Below are positions 31,237-39,543 of a DNA stretch of 52,782 bases, piece by piece. Origin of the DNA: JAUVXJ01 sp034430275 (GTDB taxonomy: Bacteria > Chloroflexota > Anaerolineae > UBA7937 > B3-Chlor); assembly GCA_034430275.1 (NCBI GenBank), contig DAOUEW010000407.1, positions 1 to 52,782 of the forward strand, given 5' to 3'. Under the pieces are notes generated by a model. The model was given only the letters and a program-made list of their open reading frames with translations. It had not been told where the DNA came from and ran no database searches. Position 1 is the first letter of the stretch. The number at the start of each line of letters is the position of its first letter. The position numbers and the translations under genes are program-made.

Positions 31237-32538
31237 ATGTCTCCAGCAGTGTACAGTGTGCCCTACGGCGAGGGCGAACTGACTTTCCAGCTCCCTGCTG
31301 GCTTCAAAGAGGCGACAGTGGTGCATCACAGAGATGTGGCGCCTCTGGGGGACGTAGTTTCCAGCATACGGTCTGCTCTAAGGGATCCGGTGGACTCTGC
31401 GCGTCTGCGAGATCTCGCCGACCCAGGCGATAGAGTCTGTATTGTGGTGACGGACATGACGCGGCCCTGCCCGGATCACCTTCTGGTGCCCGCTCTGCTC
31501 GAGGAGTTGAGCGCGGCGGGTGTGCAGAAGAGCAACGTCACGCTGCTGGTGGGGTTGGGGATGCACCGCCCCAGCACTGAGGAGGAGAAGCGGTCGAAGC
31601 TTGGGAAGGACGTAGCAGGGGAGTACGACGTCCAGGATTCCGACCCCCTGGATACGGAGAAGCTCGCGGATCTGGGTCTGACCTCTGGTGGCGTACCCGC
31701 GGTGGTGAGTAGACTGGCCTGCGAGGCCGATCTGCTGATCGCCACGGGGGTGGTGGAGCCACATCTGTATGCGGGCTACAGTGGCGGCCGCAAGACGGTG
31801 GCTATCGGCGCTGGCGGCGAGCGGACGATCGAGCTCACCCATGGCCCCCAGATGCTGGATCAGCCCGGCACCCGTCTAGGAAGAATCGAGGAGAACCCTT
31901 TCCACCAGGCTGTGACAGAGATAGCGCGGAAGGCTGGACTGCGTTTCATCCTCAATGTCGTTCTGGATAGCGCTGGCAGCGTGGTGACCGTCGGAGCTGG
32001 GGAACCGGAGGCGACTTTCGAGGTCCTGGTGGAGAGGGCCAGGAGCCTCTACGAGGTGGAGGTCTCTCAGCAGTATGACATCGTGATCGGCGGTGTCGGA
32101 TATCCGAAGGACGTCAATCTGTACCAGGCCTCGCGAGCACCGACCTATCTGTTTTTTGCTCCCAGGCCGGTGGTGAAGAAGGGTGGCACGATCATCATCC
32201 CGGCCCGTTGCCAGGAAGGAGTGGGACAGGGCCTGGGTGAGAGAAGGTTCCACGAGTTGATGAGATCCGCGCGTGACGCCAAGGAGATAGTCGAGACTGC
32301 CCGCAAAGAGGGCTACCCCGCCGGAGGTCAGCGCGCCTTCGTCGTGGCCAAGGTTCTTCAAGACTGCGAGGTCGTGATCGTAGGATCGGAACAGCCCGGG
32401 CTAGTGGAGGACGCGAAGATGCTTCCTGTCGCGGACATGAACGAGGCGTTTCAGTTCGTGGAGCGGAAACATGGGAGAGACGCTAACGTGCTCGTTGTGC
32501 CTCACGCCTTGCACGTGGTGCCAGTGGTCGCGGAATAG
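31237..32538 (+). CDS. larA: LarA-family nickel-pincer racemase/epimerase
   Basis: A 433-residue LarA (DUF2088) protein. Lactate racemase LarA uses the nickel-pincer nucleotide bound to a lysine. The key residues align with a constant offset of two from the Lactobacillus enzyme: His110 in GLGMHRP, His176 in VVEPHLYAGYSGGRK, and Lys186 as the cofactor-binding lysine. The family accepts many 2-hydroxy acids, so lactate is only one possible substrate. ATG 31237 is preceded by GAGGTGGAG. The cofactor genes larB, larC and larE are not in the window. It is divergent from the AOR gene and convergent with csoR. Confidence 0.9.
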   Translation: MSPAVYSVPYGEGELTFQLPAGFKEATVVHHRDVAPLGDVVSSIRSALRDPVDSARLRDLADPGDRVCIVVTDMTRPCPDHLLVPALLEELSAAGVQKSNVTLLVGLGMHRPSTEEEKRSKLGKDVAGEYDVQDSDPLDTEKLADLGLTSGGVPAVVSRLACEADLLIATGVVEPHLYAGYSGGRKTVAIGAGGERTIELTHGPQMLDQPGTRLGRIEENPFHQAVTEIARKAGLRFILNVVLDSAGSVVTVGAGEPEATFEVLVERARSLYEVEVSQQYDIVIGGVGYPKDVNLYQASRAPTYLFFAPRPVVKKGGTIIIPARCQEGVGQGLGERRFHELMRSARDAKEIVETARKEGYPAGGQRAFVVAKVLQDCEVVIVGSEQPGLVEDAKMLPVADMNEAFQFVERKHGRDANVLVVPHALHVVPVVAE

Positions 32539-32541
32539 GAA

Positions 32542-32826
32542 TCAGTAGGGCATCTTGGCCAGAATGCCCACCAGGGACTCAACTACCTGCTCAGTGGAGG
32601 CAGATTCATCTGAACGGCGCAGGCACTCTAGCGCATGATTCTGGACCAGCATCAGGCTTGCCTGATGGGCAGCGGAGCGGATCGCAAGCAACTGGTGCAG
32701 GACATCCTGGCAGCTTCTGTCCTGGTCCAGCATGTTCTGCACCCCCTTCGCCTGTCCCTCGATTCTGCTCAGCCTGTTCTGGAGGTCTTTCTTGGCCTCC
32801 AGCGAGACTTGGTGCATCGCCGCCAT
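32542..32826 (-). CDS. csoR: CsoR-family metal-sensing repressor
   Basis: A 94-residue all-helical DUF156 repressor. The Cu(I) ligand set is Cys39, His64 and Cys68, with the same spacing (25 and 4) as Cys36/His61/Cys65 of Mycobacterium CsoR. This argues for copper sensing rather than formaldehyde (FrmR), nickel (RcnR) or persulfide (CstR, which lacks the His). It starts at ATG 32826 or at ATG 32817, the latter with AGGA at a better distance. It lies 54 nt behind the second fmdB gene and probably shares its promoter, which carries a CsoR-like operator. No copper ATPase is adjacent. Confidence 0.9.
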   Translation of the reverse strand: MAAMHQVSLEAKKDLQNRLSRIEGQAKGVQNMLDQDRSCQDVLHQLLAIRSAAHQASLMLVQNHALECLRRSDESASTEQVVESLVGILAKMPY

Positions 32827-32879
32827 TCCTGAAGAGAGGTTATGGGTGGGAGCCTACGGCTCTCACACGATCAGATGCT

Positions 32880-33086
32880 TCAACCTGAAGGTTGGCACGA
32901 ATCTGATGATGACGACGTGAAGTTGGGTGTAGTACTGAAGCCACTGGTGCCGAACAGCGAAAGGAGCTTCTCCGCTTGCTGACTGCCGCAGTTGGGACAG
33001 GTCAGTTTGGGGTGATCATTGCCGCTCCGAACGAGCTTCTCGAACTTCTCACCACACTCCTGACAACGGTATTCATAGATGGGCAT
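32880..33086 (-). CDS. FmdB-family zinc-ribbon protein (second copy)
   Basis: A 68-residue protein: MPIYEYRCQECGEKFEKLVR, then LTCPNCGSQQAEKLLSLFG and a Ser/Thr-rich tail. The two CxxC pairs form a zinc ribbon. ATG at 33084-33086 is 10 nt after AGGAGG; the long upstream open frame runs through the promoter and is not coding. It is the first gene of a two-gene unit with csoR. The product may be metal- or stress-responsive, because the promoter bears an operator that fits CsoR. Its biochemical function is unknown. Confidence 0.87.
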   Translation of the reverse strand: MPIYEYRCQECGEKFEKLVRSGNDHPKLTCPNCGSQQAEKLLSLFGTSGFSTTPNFTSSSSDSCQPSG

Positions 33087-33192
33087 GAATCGCTGACCTC
33101 CTGTGAAGTCCAGTTCTTTGACGGTGCCCCAGGCCATCCCCGTGAGCCGGTGTTCCACTGTCCCGTTCGCTCTCTCTACCGACGACGGGATA

Positions 33193-33207
33193 TACCCCCT
33201 GGGGGTA
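33193..33207 (-). promoter_or_regulatory. Candidate CsoR operator
   Basis: A perfect inverted repeat, TACCCCC-T-GGGGGTA, lies at 33193-33207, just downstream of the -10 box and over the expected transcription start. G/C-tract palindromes flanked by TA are the known operator type of CsoR-family repressors. The csoR gene is in the controlled operon, so autoregulation is likely. Confidence 0.65.
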
Positions 33208-33215
33208 CCTACCTT

Positions 33216-33245
33216 ATTATAACACGACGGGGCGTCGCGTGTCAA
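33216..33245 (-). promoter_or_regulatory. Strong sigma70-type promoter for fmdB-csoR
   Basis: On the minus strand perfect TTGACA (33240-33245) and TATAAT (33216-33221) boxes are 18 bp apart. The start near 33209 falls at the edge of the CsoR-like operator, so bound repressor would block initiation. Confidence 0.8.
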
Positions 33246-33343
33246 GTGCTGCGGGCGAGTACACAAGGAGATGGAAGCATTGGTTACGCGTGGGGGGCGA
33301 CCTCCGCCTCCGAGCGACGTGATAGCAGCGGCGGGCGGCATAG

Positions 33344-35989
33344 GTGACTGAGGAGATCGGGGTCTGGTTGGAGACAGTAGGAACCCCTCGTGAAGTCCGG
33401 AAGATCCTGAGCCACGGGAGGTTTGCGGTCTGGGCCTTGTCGCTGTCGGTCTTCCTGGCTAGTGCGACCTTGCCGTTGCGGTTTGGGCTATCCGCGGCTC
33501 TCTTGGCCGAGATCCGCTTCAGTGCGAGTGCGGATCCCATGGTCCAGGTGAGTGGTTCTGTCGAGTATCGGACCACCGTCTCCAACTGGGGCTTCGCAGA
33601 AGCGAGCGACATGTTCGTGACCCACGTGCTCCCCGATGGATTCAGCTACGAGGCAGGCTCGTCCGAAGTGGAGGTGGAGGGGCAGGTGCTGCCTCTCCAG
33701 GATCCGGATATCCAGGGGCAGAGTCTGACGTGGGGAGAGTTCGGGATGGTTGCCGCCAGTGGAGTCTTCGACAACCACTATGGCGTGCACACCTTCGTCC
33801 AGGATCTGTGTACGGAGTCGTACCTGGACTTGCAGTTGGACAAAGCGCTGGAACTCGTCGGCGTTGGCGGTTACGTCACCCAGCTTCTCTATCCCGTGAC
33901 TGAGGCCACACAAGGTCCCGATCCTTGCTGGGTGTACTTCGTGAATGCGGCATACGACCGGCAATTGGTTCCCATCGTGCGGCTTCAGGGAGAGTGGGGT
34001 GGCGACTATTGGCTGAAGCCGGAGCCAGCCAGGCCCGGCGATTATTCTGCTCTCGCCAGGGCATACAAGAGGGTCGTGAAAGGGCTGCCACGACGGAAGG
34101 GACGCCTCTTGTACGTCCAGGTGTGGAACGAGCCGGATCTGCCGCTGGAGTGGAGCGGCGAGCCCAATGCTGTGGAGTATGGCCATTTCTTCGTGGACGT
34201 GGCGGCGGCGATCCACCGCATCGGAGATTCGCGCATCAGGGTGCTCAACGGGGCGCTCACGCCCGGGAATGCCTTCTTCACGAGGCAGTTGACGGGTGTG
34301 CCTCGATTCGTGGACTCCTTCGACCTCTGGGCTGCGCATTGTTACCCGCTAAATCACCCGCCAGGCTACAACATCCACGACGGTACGGCGCGTTACCCTC
34401 AGTATGCCATAGATAGCTATCTGCTGGAGCTGCGGGTCTTGTCCAAGTACGGCGGACGGACGGGGGTCAAGGTCCTGCTGACGGAGACCGGCTACGCTCT
34501 GTACGATCGCACGTTTCGATTCGAGGGCTACCCGGCGATTGCGGAGGACAACCGCGCCTACTACATGAGGAAGGCGTTTCAGGATTTCTGGCCGTCCTGG
34601 TCTGAAGTCGTGGGCGTCACCGCCTTCGAACTCGTCGATCCCTACGGCACGTGGCAGGAGTGGGATTGGCTCTATTCTGGCACGGACCTCCCGCACAAGC
34701 AGTACACAGTGGTCAGCGCGCTATCCAAGCCGGAGCCTCTCGAGGTGTTTCCCTCTAGCCTGATCATCAGCTTCCGGGCTCGGGTTGCTGACGTGGCTGG
34801 GACATACAGGAGCGACGTCACGGCGACGGCAGAAAACGCAGCGATCCACCCCCTTCTCTCGGCCGCGCCGGTGATCGTGGTGGACGAACTGTACGTGCAG
34901 CGCCTGCCCTTCGGCGCGAGAGCCGGTGCTGCGCTGCCAAGTAGCCTGGAGACGCAGGACGAGCCGGAGGTGGCCGGCGATCTGGACTACTTATTGGATC
35001 AGTTGGAGGTCTCGGCCGGCGATCTGTCTCCCGCGCTCGAAGCACCCATCACGTATCTGGGCGACCCGAGCCGCCCTGCCGAAGCGCCAGCGATCCGGGC
35101 GAGGGTTGAGTTGGGAGCCGATCCCCAGGCGATCGCCCTCGATCCTCAGAGGAATCGGGCCTACGTGACACTGAGCAGGGGCAGCTTGGTCGCTGTCGAC
35201 ACGCAGAATGATCGGGTGGTGTGTGTCACTCAAGTGGGGAGCGACCCACAAGGCGTGGCCGTCGATCGGTCTACCGGCCTGGTGTACGTGGCCAACTATG
35301 GCGCGGGTACGTTGACGGTGGTGGATGGACTCGGGTGCGGCGGTGTGACCACCGTCAACGGCCTGGAGAGACCTAGTGATGTGGCCGTCGATGAGAGTGC
35401 TGGTCGGGTCTACGTGAGCGACTGTGGCGCGGGCGAGGTCGTGGTTCTGGAAACGGACAGTCAGCGGGTGGTCCAACGATTGGTTGTGGGATCGTGTCCC
35501 GAGAACTTGACCCTGGACCGGGAATCGGGCTTTCTCTACGTCGGCAACAGTGGCGATGGCACGGTGTCGGTCATCGGGCTCGAAGACCTGGAGATCACGG
35601 CGACGGGGCGGGTCTCGCAGGGGCCTGTGCTCGGCCTGGCTGTGGACTCAGCGGGCGGGGAGACTTACGTGGTTTGTCTTGACTCTCCGCCCCGTCGCCG
35701 CGTGACCGTCGTGGAAGGCCGCAGCGGAGAGGTCGAGCGATCCCTGGCAGGCGGCCGGGATCGCCCGCTGAGTGGGACGTACGCGGTGACGGTTGACACC
35801 GATAGAGGACGTTTGTACGTTGCTGACGGCCAGGAACTGCTCTTGCTGGACGCTGAGGACCTCACGTTGACTTCAGTTACGTCGGTCGATGCCGTCACCT
35901 ACAGCCTGGGGCTCGCAGTGGACACCTCGAATGGGAGGGTCTACCTGGTTGACAGTGCGGGCGGCGCGCTGCTGGTGCTCGGGTACTAG
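33344..35989 (+). CDS. Exported protein: DUF11-like domain split by a glycosidase-like domain, plus YVTN beta-propeller
   Basis: An 881-residue multidomain protein. After a basic start comes a hydrophobic signal segment (FAVWALSLSVFLASATLPL). Residues about 55-130 are the first half of a DUF11-like adhesin domain (VEYRTTVSNWGFAEASDMFV, ending SLTWGEF). Residues about 135-465 resemble a clan GH-A glycosidase: QVWNEPDLPLEW has the putative acid/base Glu263, and VLLTETGYAL the putative nucleophile Glu381. At about 468 the DUF11 fold resumes (LIISFRARVADVAGTYRSDV). Residues about 590-880 are a beta-propeller of YVTN-type repeats (GLVYVANYGAGTLTVVDG). It probably acts outside the cell on a polysaccharide. 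The start is GTG 33344 with a poor ribosome binding site; family comparison may move it. Confidence 0.75.
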   Translation: MTEEIGVWLETVGTPREVRKILSHGRFAVWALSLSVFLASATLPLRFGLSAALLAEIRFSASADPMVQVSGSVEYRTTVSNWGFAEASDMFVTHVLPDGFSYEAGSSEVEVEGQVLPLQDPDIQGQSLTWGEFGMVAASGVFDNHYGVHTFVQDLCTESYLDLQLDKALELVGVGGYVTQLLYPVTEATQGPDPCWVYFVNAAYDRQLVPIVRLQGEWGGDYWLKPEPARPGDYSALARAYKRVVKGLPRRKGRLLYVQVWNEPDLPLEWSGEPNAVEYGHFFVDVAAAIHRIGDSRIRVLNGALTPGNAFFTRQLTGVPRFVDSFDLWAAHCYPLNHPPGYNIHDGTARYPQYAIDSYLLELRVLSKYGGRTGVKVLLTETGYALYDRTFRFEGYPAIAEDNRAYYMRKAFQDFWPSWSEVVGVTAFELVDPYGTWQEWDWLYSGTDLPHKQYTVVSALSKPEPLEVFPSSLIISFRARVADVAGTYRSDVTATAENAAIHPLLSAAPVIVVDELYVQRLPFGARAGAALPSSLETQDEPEVAGDLDYLLDQLEVSAGDLSPALEAPITYLGDPSRPAEAPAIRARVELGADPQAIALDPQRNRAYVTLSRGSLVAVDTQNDRVVCVTQVGSDPQGVAVDRSTGLVYVANYGAGTLTVVDGLGCGGVTTVNGLERPSDVAVDESAGRVYVSDCGAGEVVVLETDSQRVVQRLVVGSCPENLTLDRESGFLYVGNSGDGTVSVIGLEDLEITATGRVSQGPVLGLAVDSAGGETYVVCLDSPPRRRVTVVEGRSGEVERSLAGGRDRPLSGTYAVTVDTDRGRLYVADGQELLLLDAEDLTLTSVTSVDAVTYSLGLAVDTSNGRVYLVDSAGGALLVLGY

Positions 35990-36111
35990 GGTGTCGGTCC
36001 GTGTACAGGGTGTAGGGAATGGCTGTGAGGGCTACCGTGCAACTGATGGTCAGTGGGGTCCAGGCCGCGATGGGAACCGATGTCGTCTTGTCGCAGTCAG
36101 CTACGCAGCGT

Positions 36112-36167
36112 GTGTAGCCGCACATCATGCCATGCGGGCACACCGTGGCCTTTCCGTGCGGCTACAC
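36112..36167 (+). repeat. 12-bp perfect inverted repeat upstream of the sat promoter
   Basis: GTGTAGCCGCAC (36112-36123) and GTGCGGCTACAC (36156-36167) are perfect complements separated by 32 nt. They lie 17 to 70 bp upstream of the sat -35 box. They could be a DNA looping or protein-binding site, or end the previous transcript, although no T-run follows. The rest of the 270-nt gap shows nothing else. Confidence 0.6.
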
Positions 36168-36183
36168 CCTTGGCGGTGCGGGT

Positions 36184-36212
36184 TTGCAGAGTCGACCTCG
36201 TTGAGGTATACA
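36184..36212 (+). promoter_or_regulatory. sigma70-type promoter of the sulfate-activation operon
   Basis: TTGCAG (36184-36189) and TATACA (36207-36212) are 17 bp apart. The start near 36219 leaves about 40 nt before the ATG at 36260. Confidence 0.6.
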
Positions 36213-36259
36213 TATAGGGTTGGATTCCGACCAGTCTTGAAGAAAGAGGTTAGTGTGGT

Positions 36260-38851
36260 ATGGCGAGGAATGGGATAGCCATCGCTCCACATGGCGGCAC
36301 GCTTGTAGATCGTGTGCTGCGTGGTGTCTTGAGAGAGGCAGCGCTGGAGCGAGCGGCTAGCTTGAAGAGAGTGTCTCTCAGTTCCACGGCGGTGTCGGAT
36401 CTGGAACTGATCGCGGTGGGAGCCTTCAGCCCTCTCACGGGTTTCATGACCAAGTCTGACTACGAGAGTGTGGTCCAGGACATGCGCCTGAGCAACGGAG
36501 TGGTGTGGAGTATCCCCATCACCCTGCCGGTGTCTCGTGACGTGGCCGACAGTCTGCGCGAAGGCGAGGAGATCGCTCTTCTGGAGGGAGAGCGCATTCT
36601 GGGCATCATGGAGGTGAGCGAGCGGTTCGAATACGACAAGGAGCGGGAAGCGGAGCTGGTGTATCGCACCACGGAGGACGCACACCCCGGCGTTGCGCGG
36701 CTGCACGCCCAGGGTGAGGTGCTTCTGGGTGGCGACATCCACCTCCTCAGTCGCCCGGCCGACCAGTCGTTTGCCGAGTTCCGACACGATCCAGCACAGA
36801 CACGCCGCATGTTCGCCCAGCGGGGGTGGCGCAGGGTCGTGGCTTTTCAGACGCGCAACCCCATCCACCGGGCTCACGAGGCGATCCAAAAGACGGCGCT
36901 CGAGGTCTGTGATGGTCTCTTGCTGCACCCCCTGGTGGGGGAGACCAAGTCCGACGACATACCGGCGGATGTGCGTATGGAGAGCTACCAGGCTTTGCTG
37001 CGCGACTACTATCCGCCTGACAGGGTCGTGCTCGGTGTGTTTCCCGCGGCCATGCGTTACGCAGGCCCTCGCGAGGCCATCCTCCATGCGCTGGCGCGCA
37101 AGAACTACGGCTGCACTCATTTCATCGTGGGGCGCGATCACGCCGGCGTCGGTGGCTACTATGGCACCTATGATGCGCAGTTGATCTTCGAAGACTTCGA
37201 GCGGGAGGAGATAGGTATCACGCCGCTCTTCTTCGAGCACATGTTCTACTGCCGCAAGTGCGGTGGGCTGGTTTCCGTCAAGACCTGCCCCCACTCTCCC
37301 GAGGACCACGTGGTTATGAGCGGGACGGAGGTGAGGGAACGGGTGAGTCGGGGCGAGATGCTCCCTGAGGAGTTCACCCGGCCTGAGGTGAGCAAGATCC
37401 TCATCGAGGGTATGCGCAAGAAGAGAGAGGGCGCCACGACTGCAAGCGGGAGTTCGAACGGGCAGCGCAAGGTAGTGGTCATTGGGCTGGACTGTGCGAC
37501 GCCGCAACTGGTCTTCGAGAAGTGGCGGGACAGACTGCCCAATCTCAGGAAGCTGATGGAGGGAGGGACGTACGGGAAGCTGGAGAGCACTATCCCTCCC
37601 ATCACCGTTCCCGCCTGGATGTCCATGATGACCAGCAAGGACCCCGGGCGCCTTGGATTCTATGGGTTCCGAAACCGGGCCGATCACTCCTACGACAGGA
37701 TGAGGATTGCCAACTCAACCGCGGTGGCCGAGGACACGGTGTGGGACATCCTCTCTCGGGCGGGAAGGAAGGTCTCGCTGGTGGGCGTGCCTCAAACTTA
37801 CCCGGTGAAACCGACGAACGGCTACATCGTCACTTCCTTCCTCACGCCTAGTACCCAGAGCCAGTATACCTATCCGGCTGACTTGAAGCAGGAGATCGAG
37901 GACCTGGTAGGGGAGTACATGCTCGACGTGGACAACTTCCGGACTGAGGAGAAGGACGAGCTACTGCAACAGATCTACGAGATGACCAGGAAACGGTTCG
38001 AGGTGGTGAAGTACCTGCTGCGCGAGAAAGAGTGGGACTTCTTCATGCTCGTGGAGATGGGTGTCGACCGCATCCATCATGCCTTCTGGAAGTACTTCGA
38101 CCCTCAGCACCCGAAGCACGAACCAGGCTCTCCCTACGAGAATGTCGTGGAGGAGTACTACAAGTACCTGGATGGTGAGATCGGGGAGATCTTGAGCCTG
38201 GTTGGTGACGATACGATCGTGATGGTCGTCTCGGACCACGGCGCAAGACACATGGAGGGCGGCATCTGCATCAACGAATGGCTCAAACAGGAGGGTTACC
38301 TCGCGATCAAGGACGAGCCCAGCGGCATCGTCCCGCTGGAGAAGGTGGAGATCGACTGGGATCGAACCATGGCCTGGGGCGCCGGCGGGTACTACGGGCG
38401 TCTGTTCTTGAATGTGCGGGGGAGAGAGCCCCACGGAGTGATCCCGTCTCAGGATTACGAGCGAGTCCGAGATGAGATCGTGCAGAAGCTGTCCCAGATC
38501 ACGGACGAGAAGGGCGCGAACATCGGCACGGTGACCTACAAGCCGCAGGACGTGTATGCCGAGTGCCGTAACGTCCCGCCAGATCTTTTGATCTATTTCG
38601 GCAACCTGGCGTGGCGCTCTGTGGGCAGTATGGGGCATGGGCGGATTCATACACGAGAGAACGACATCGGCCCGGACGACGCCAACCACGCGCAGCATGG
38701 CGTGTTCATTATGTACGATCCTCGCGAGCAGGGCGGAGGCGAAGTGGGTGGTCTGCAACTGATGGACGTGGCACCCACGGTGCTCGACGCGATGGGCCTA
38801 CCGGTCCCTGCCGACATGCAGGGCAAGAGGATAGTCTACAGAAAGGGTTAG
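36260..38851 (+). CDS. sat: ATP sulfurylase fused to a type I phosphodiesterase/alkaline-phosphatase-superfamily domain
   Basis: Residues 1 to about 392 are a complete sulfate adenylyltransferase making adenylyl sulfate (APS) and pyrophosphate from ATP and sulfate. It has QTRNPIHRAHE (197-207), GRDHAGVGG (from 291), and a zinc site FYCRKCGG..KTCPH. After a short Ser/Gly linker, residues about 404-863 are an alkaline-phosphatase-superfamily domain. It has VVIGLDC (metal Asp411), PPITVPAWMSMM (likely nucleophile Thr449), VEMGVDRIHHAFW, VVSDHGARHMEGG and an ANHAQHGVF end. The reading frame is continuous and there is no internal start with a ribosome binding site at the junction. The second domain could remove pyrophosphate or split a nucleotide product, which is inference. 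cysC follows after 11 nt. Confidence 0.88.
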   Translation: MARNGIAIAPHGGTLVDRVLRGVLREAALERAASLKRVSLSSTAVSDLELIAVGAFSPLTGFMTKSDYESVVQDMRLSNGVVWSIPITLPVSRDVADSLREGEEIALLEGERILGIMEVSERFEYDKEREAELVYRTTEDAHPGVARLHAQGEVLLGGDIHLLSRPADQSFAEFRHDPAQTRRMFAQRGWRRVVAFQTRNPIHRAHEAIQKTALEVCDGLLLHPLVGETKSDDIPADVRMESYQALLRDYYPPDRVVLGVFPAAMRYAGPREAILHALARKNYGCTHFIVGRDHAGVGGYYGTYDAQLIFEDFEREEIGITPLFFEHMFYCRKCGGLVSVKTCPHSPEDHVVMSGTEVRERVSRGEMLPEEFTRPEVSKILIEGMRKKREGATTASGSSNGQRKVVVIGLDCATPQLVFEKWRDRLPNLRKLMEGGTYGKLESTIPPITVPAWMSMMTSKDPGRLGFYGFRNRADHSYDRMRIANSTAVAEDTVWDILSRAGRKVSLVGVPQTYPVKPTNGYIVTSFLTPSTQSQYTYPADLKQEIEDLVGEYMLDVDNFRTEEKDELLQQIYEMTRKRFEVVKYLLREKEWDFFMLVEMGVDRIHHAFWKYFDPQHPKHEPGSPYENVVEEYYKYLDGEIGEILSLVGDDTIVMVVSDHGARHMEGGICINEWLKQEGYLAIKDEPSGIVPLEKVEIDWDRTMAWGAGGYYGRLFLNVRGREPHGVIPSQDYERVRDEIVQKLSQITDEKGANIGTVTYKPQDVYAECRNVPPDLLIYFGNLAWRSVGSMGHGRIHTRENDIGPDDANHAQHGVFIMYDPREQGGGEVGGLQLMDVAPTVLDAMGLPVPADMQGKRIVYRKG

Positions 38852-38862
38852 AGCAATATCTC

Positions 38863-39477
38863 ATGGAACAAGAAGGGTTTACCCTATGGTTCACGGGAAT
38901 GTCCGGTGCAGGCAAGACGACGCTTGCCCGCGCTGTGGAGAGCATTCTCCGGGACAGAGGTCTGAAAGTGGAGGTGCTGGATGGCGACGTGGTCCGCACC
39001 AATCTGAGTAAGGGGCTGGGTTTCAGCAAGGAAGACCGGGACATCAACATCAAACGGATCGGCTTCGTGTGCAAGCTTCTCACTCGGAATGGCGTCGCGG
39101 CCATCGGTTCTGCCATCTCGCCTTATCGAGCAGTGCGAGACTACATCCGCGAGGACATCGGTCGCTTCGTGGAAGTCTATTGTAGCTGTCCTCTCGACGT
39201 ACTCGTTGAGCGCGATGTCAAGGGGCTGTACAAGAAGGCGCTCGCCGGGGAGATCGAGAACTTCACGGGGGTCTCAGATCCGTACGAGGAACCGCTGAAT
39301 GCGGAAGTCGTCGTTCACACCAATAGCGAGAGTCTAGAGGAGAGCGTCGGCAAGATCCTGACCAAGTTGGAGGCGTTGGGCTACGTACCACAGGCCTCCC
39401 GGGGCGGGGACGAGGTCTACAGCGAGGAAGAAGAGCAGATACTGGAGGACAGGCTGAAGGCCTTGGGGTATCTGTAG
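38863..39477 (+). CDS. cysC: Adenylylsulfate (APS) kinase
   Basis: APS kinase phosphorylates APS to PAPS. The P-loop is FTGMSGAGKTTLAR. The family blocks LDGDVVRTNLSKGLGFSKED, AIGSAISPYRAVRDYIRE and FVEVYCSCPLDVLVERDVKG follow, then GVSDPYEEPLNAEV. At 204 residues it is the normal length plus a C-terminal acidic extension of about 25 residues (YSEEEEQILEDRLKALGYL). ATG 38863 is 11 nt behind the sat stop, so translation is probably coupled; a ribosome binding site is not clear. Sat plus CysC without reductases nearby suggests PAPS for sulfation or assimilation completed elsewhere. Confidence 0.94.
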   Translation: MEQEGFTLWFTGMSGAGKTTLARAVESILRDRGLKVEVLDGDVVRTNLSKGLGFSKEDRDINIKRIGFVCKLLTRNGVAAIGSAISPYRAVRDYIREDIGRFVEVYCSCPLDVLVERDVKGLYKKALAGEIENFTGVSDPYEEPLNAEVVVHTNSESLEESVGKILTKLEALGYVPQASRGGDEVYSEEEEQILEDRLKALGYL

Positions 39478-39543
39478 CGTCGTGGACAGAGTTCGTCCGG
39501 CAGCAGTCTGTGTTCTCGGTTAGACGGGGACGAGAGGGGATCG

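Noticed and set aside
36125..37687. Long minus-strand open frame (520 codons) opposite sat
   Set aside because: It lies wholly antisense to a gene with clear ATP sulfurylase and phosphodiesterase motifs, has no family resemblance and arises from GC-rich codon use.
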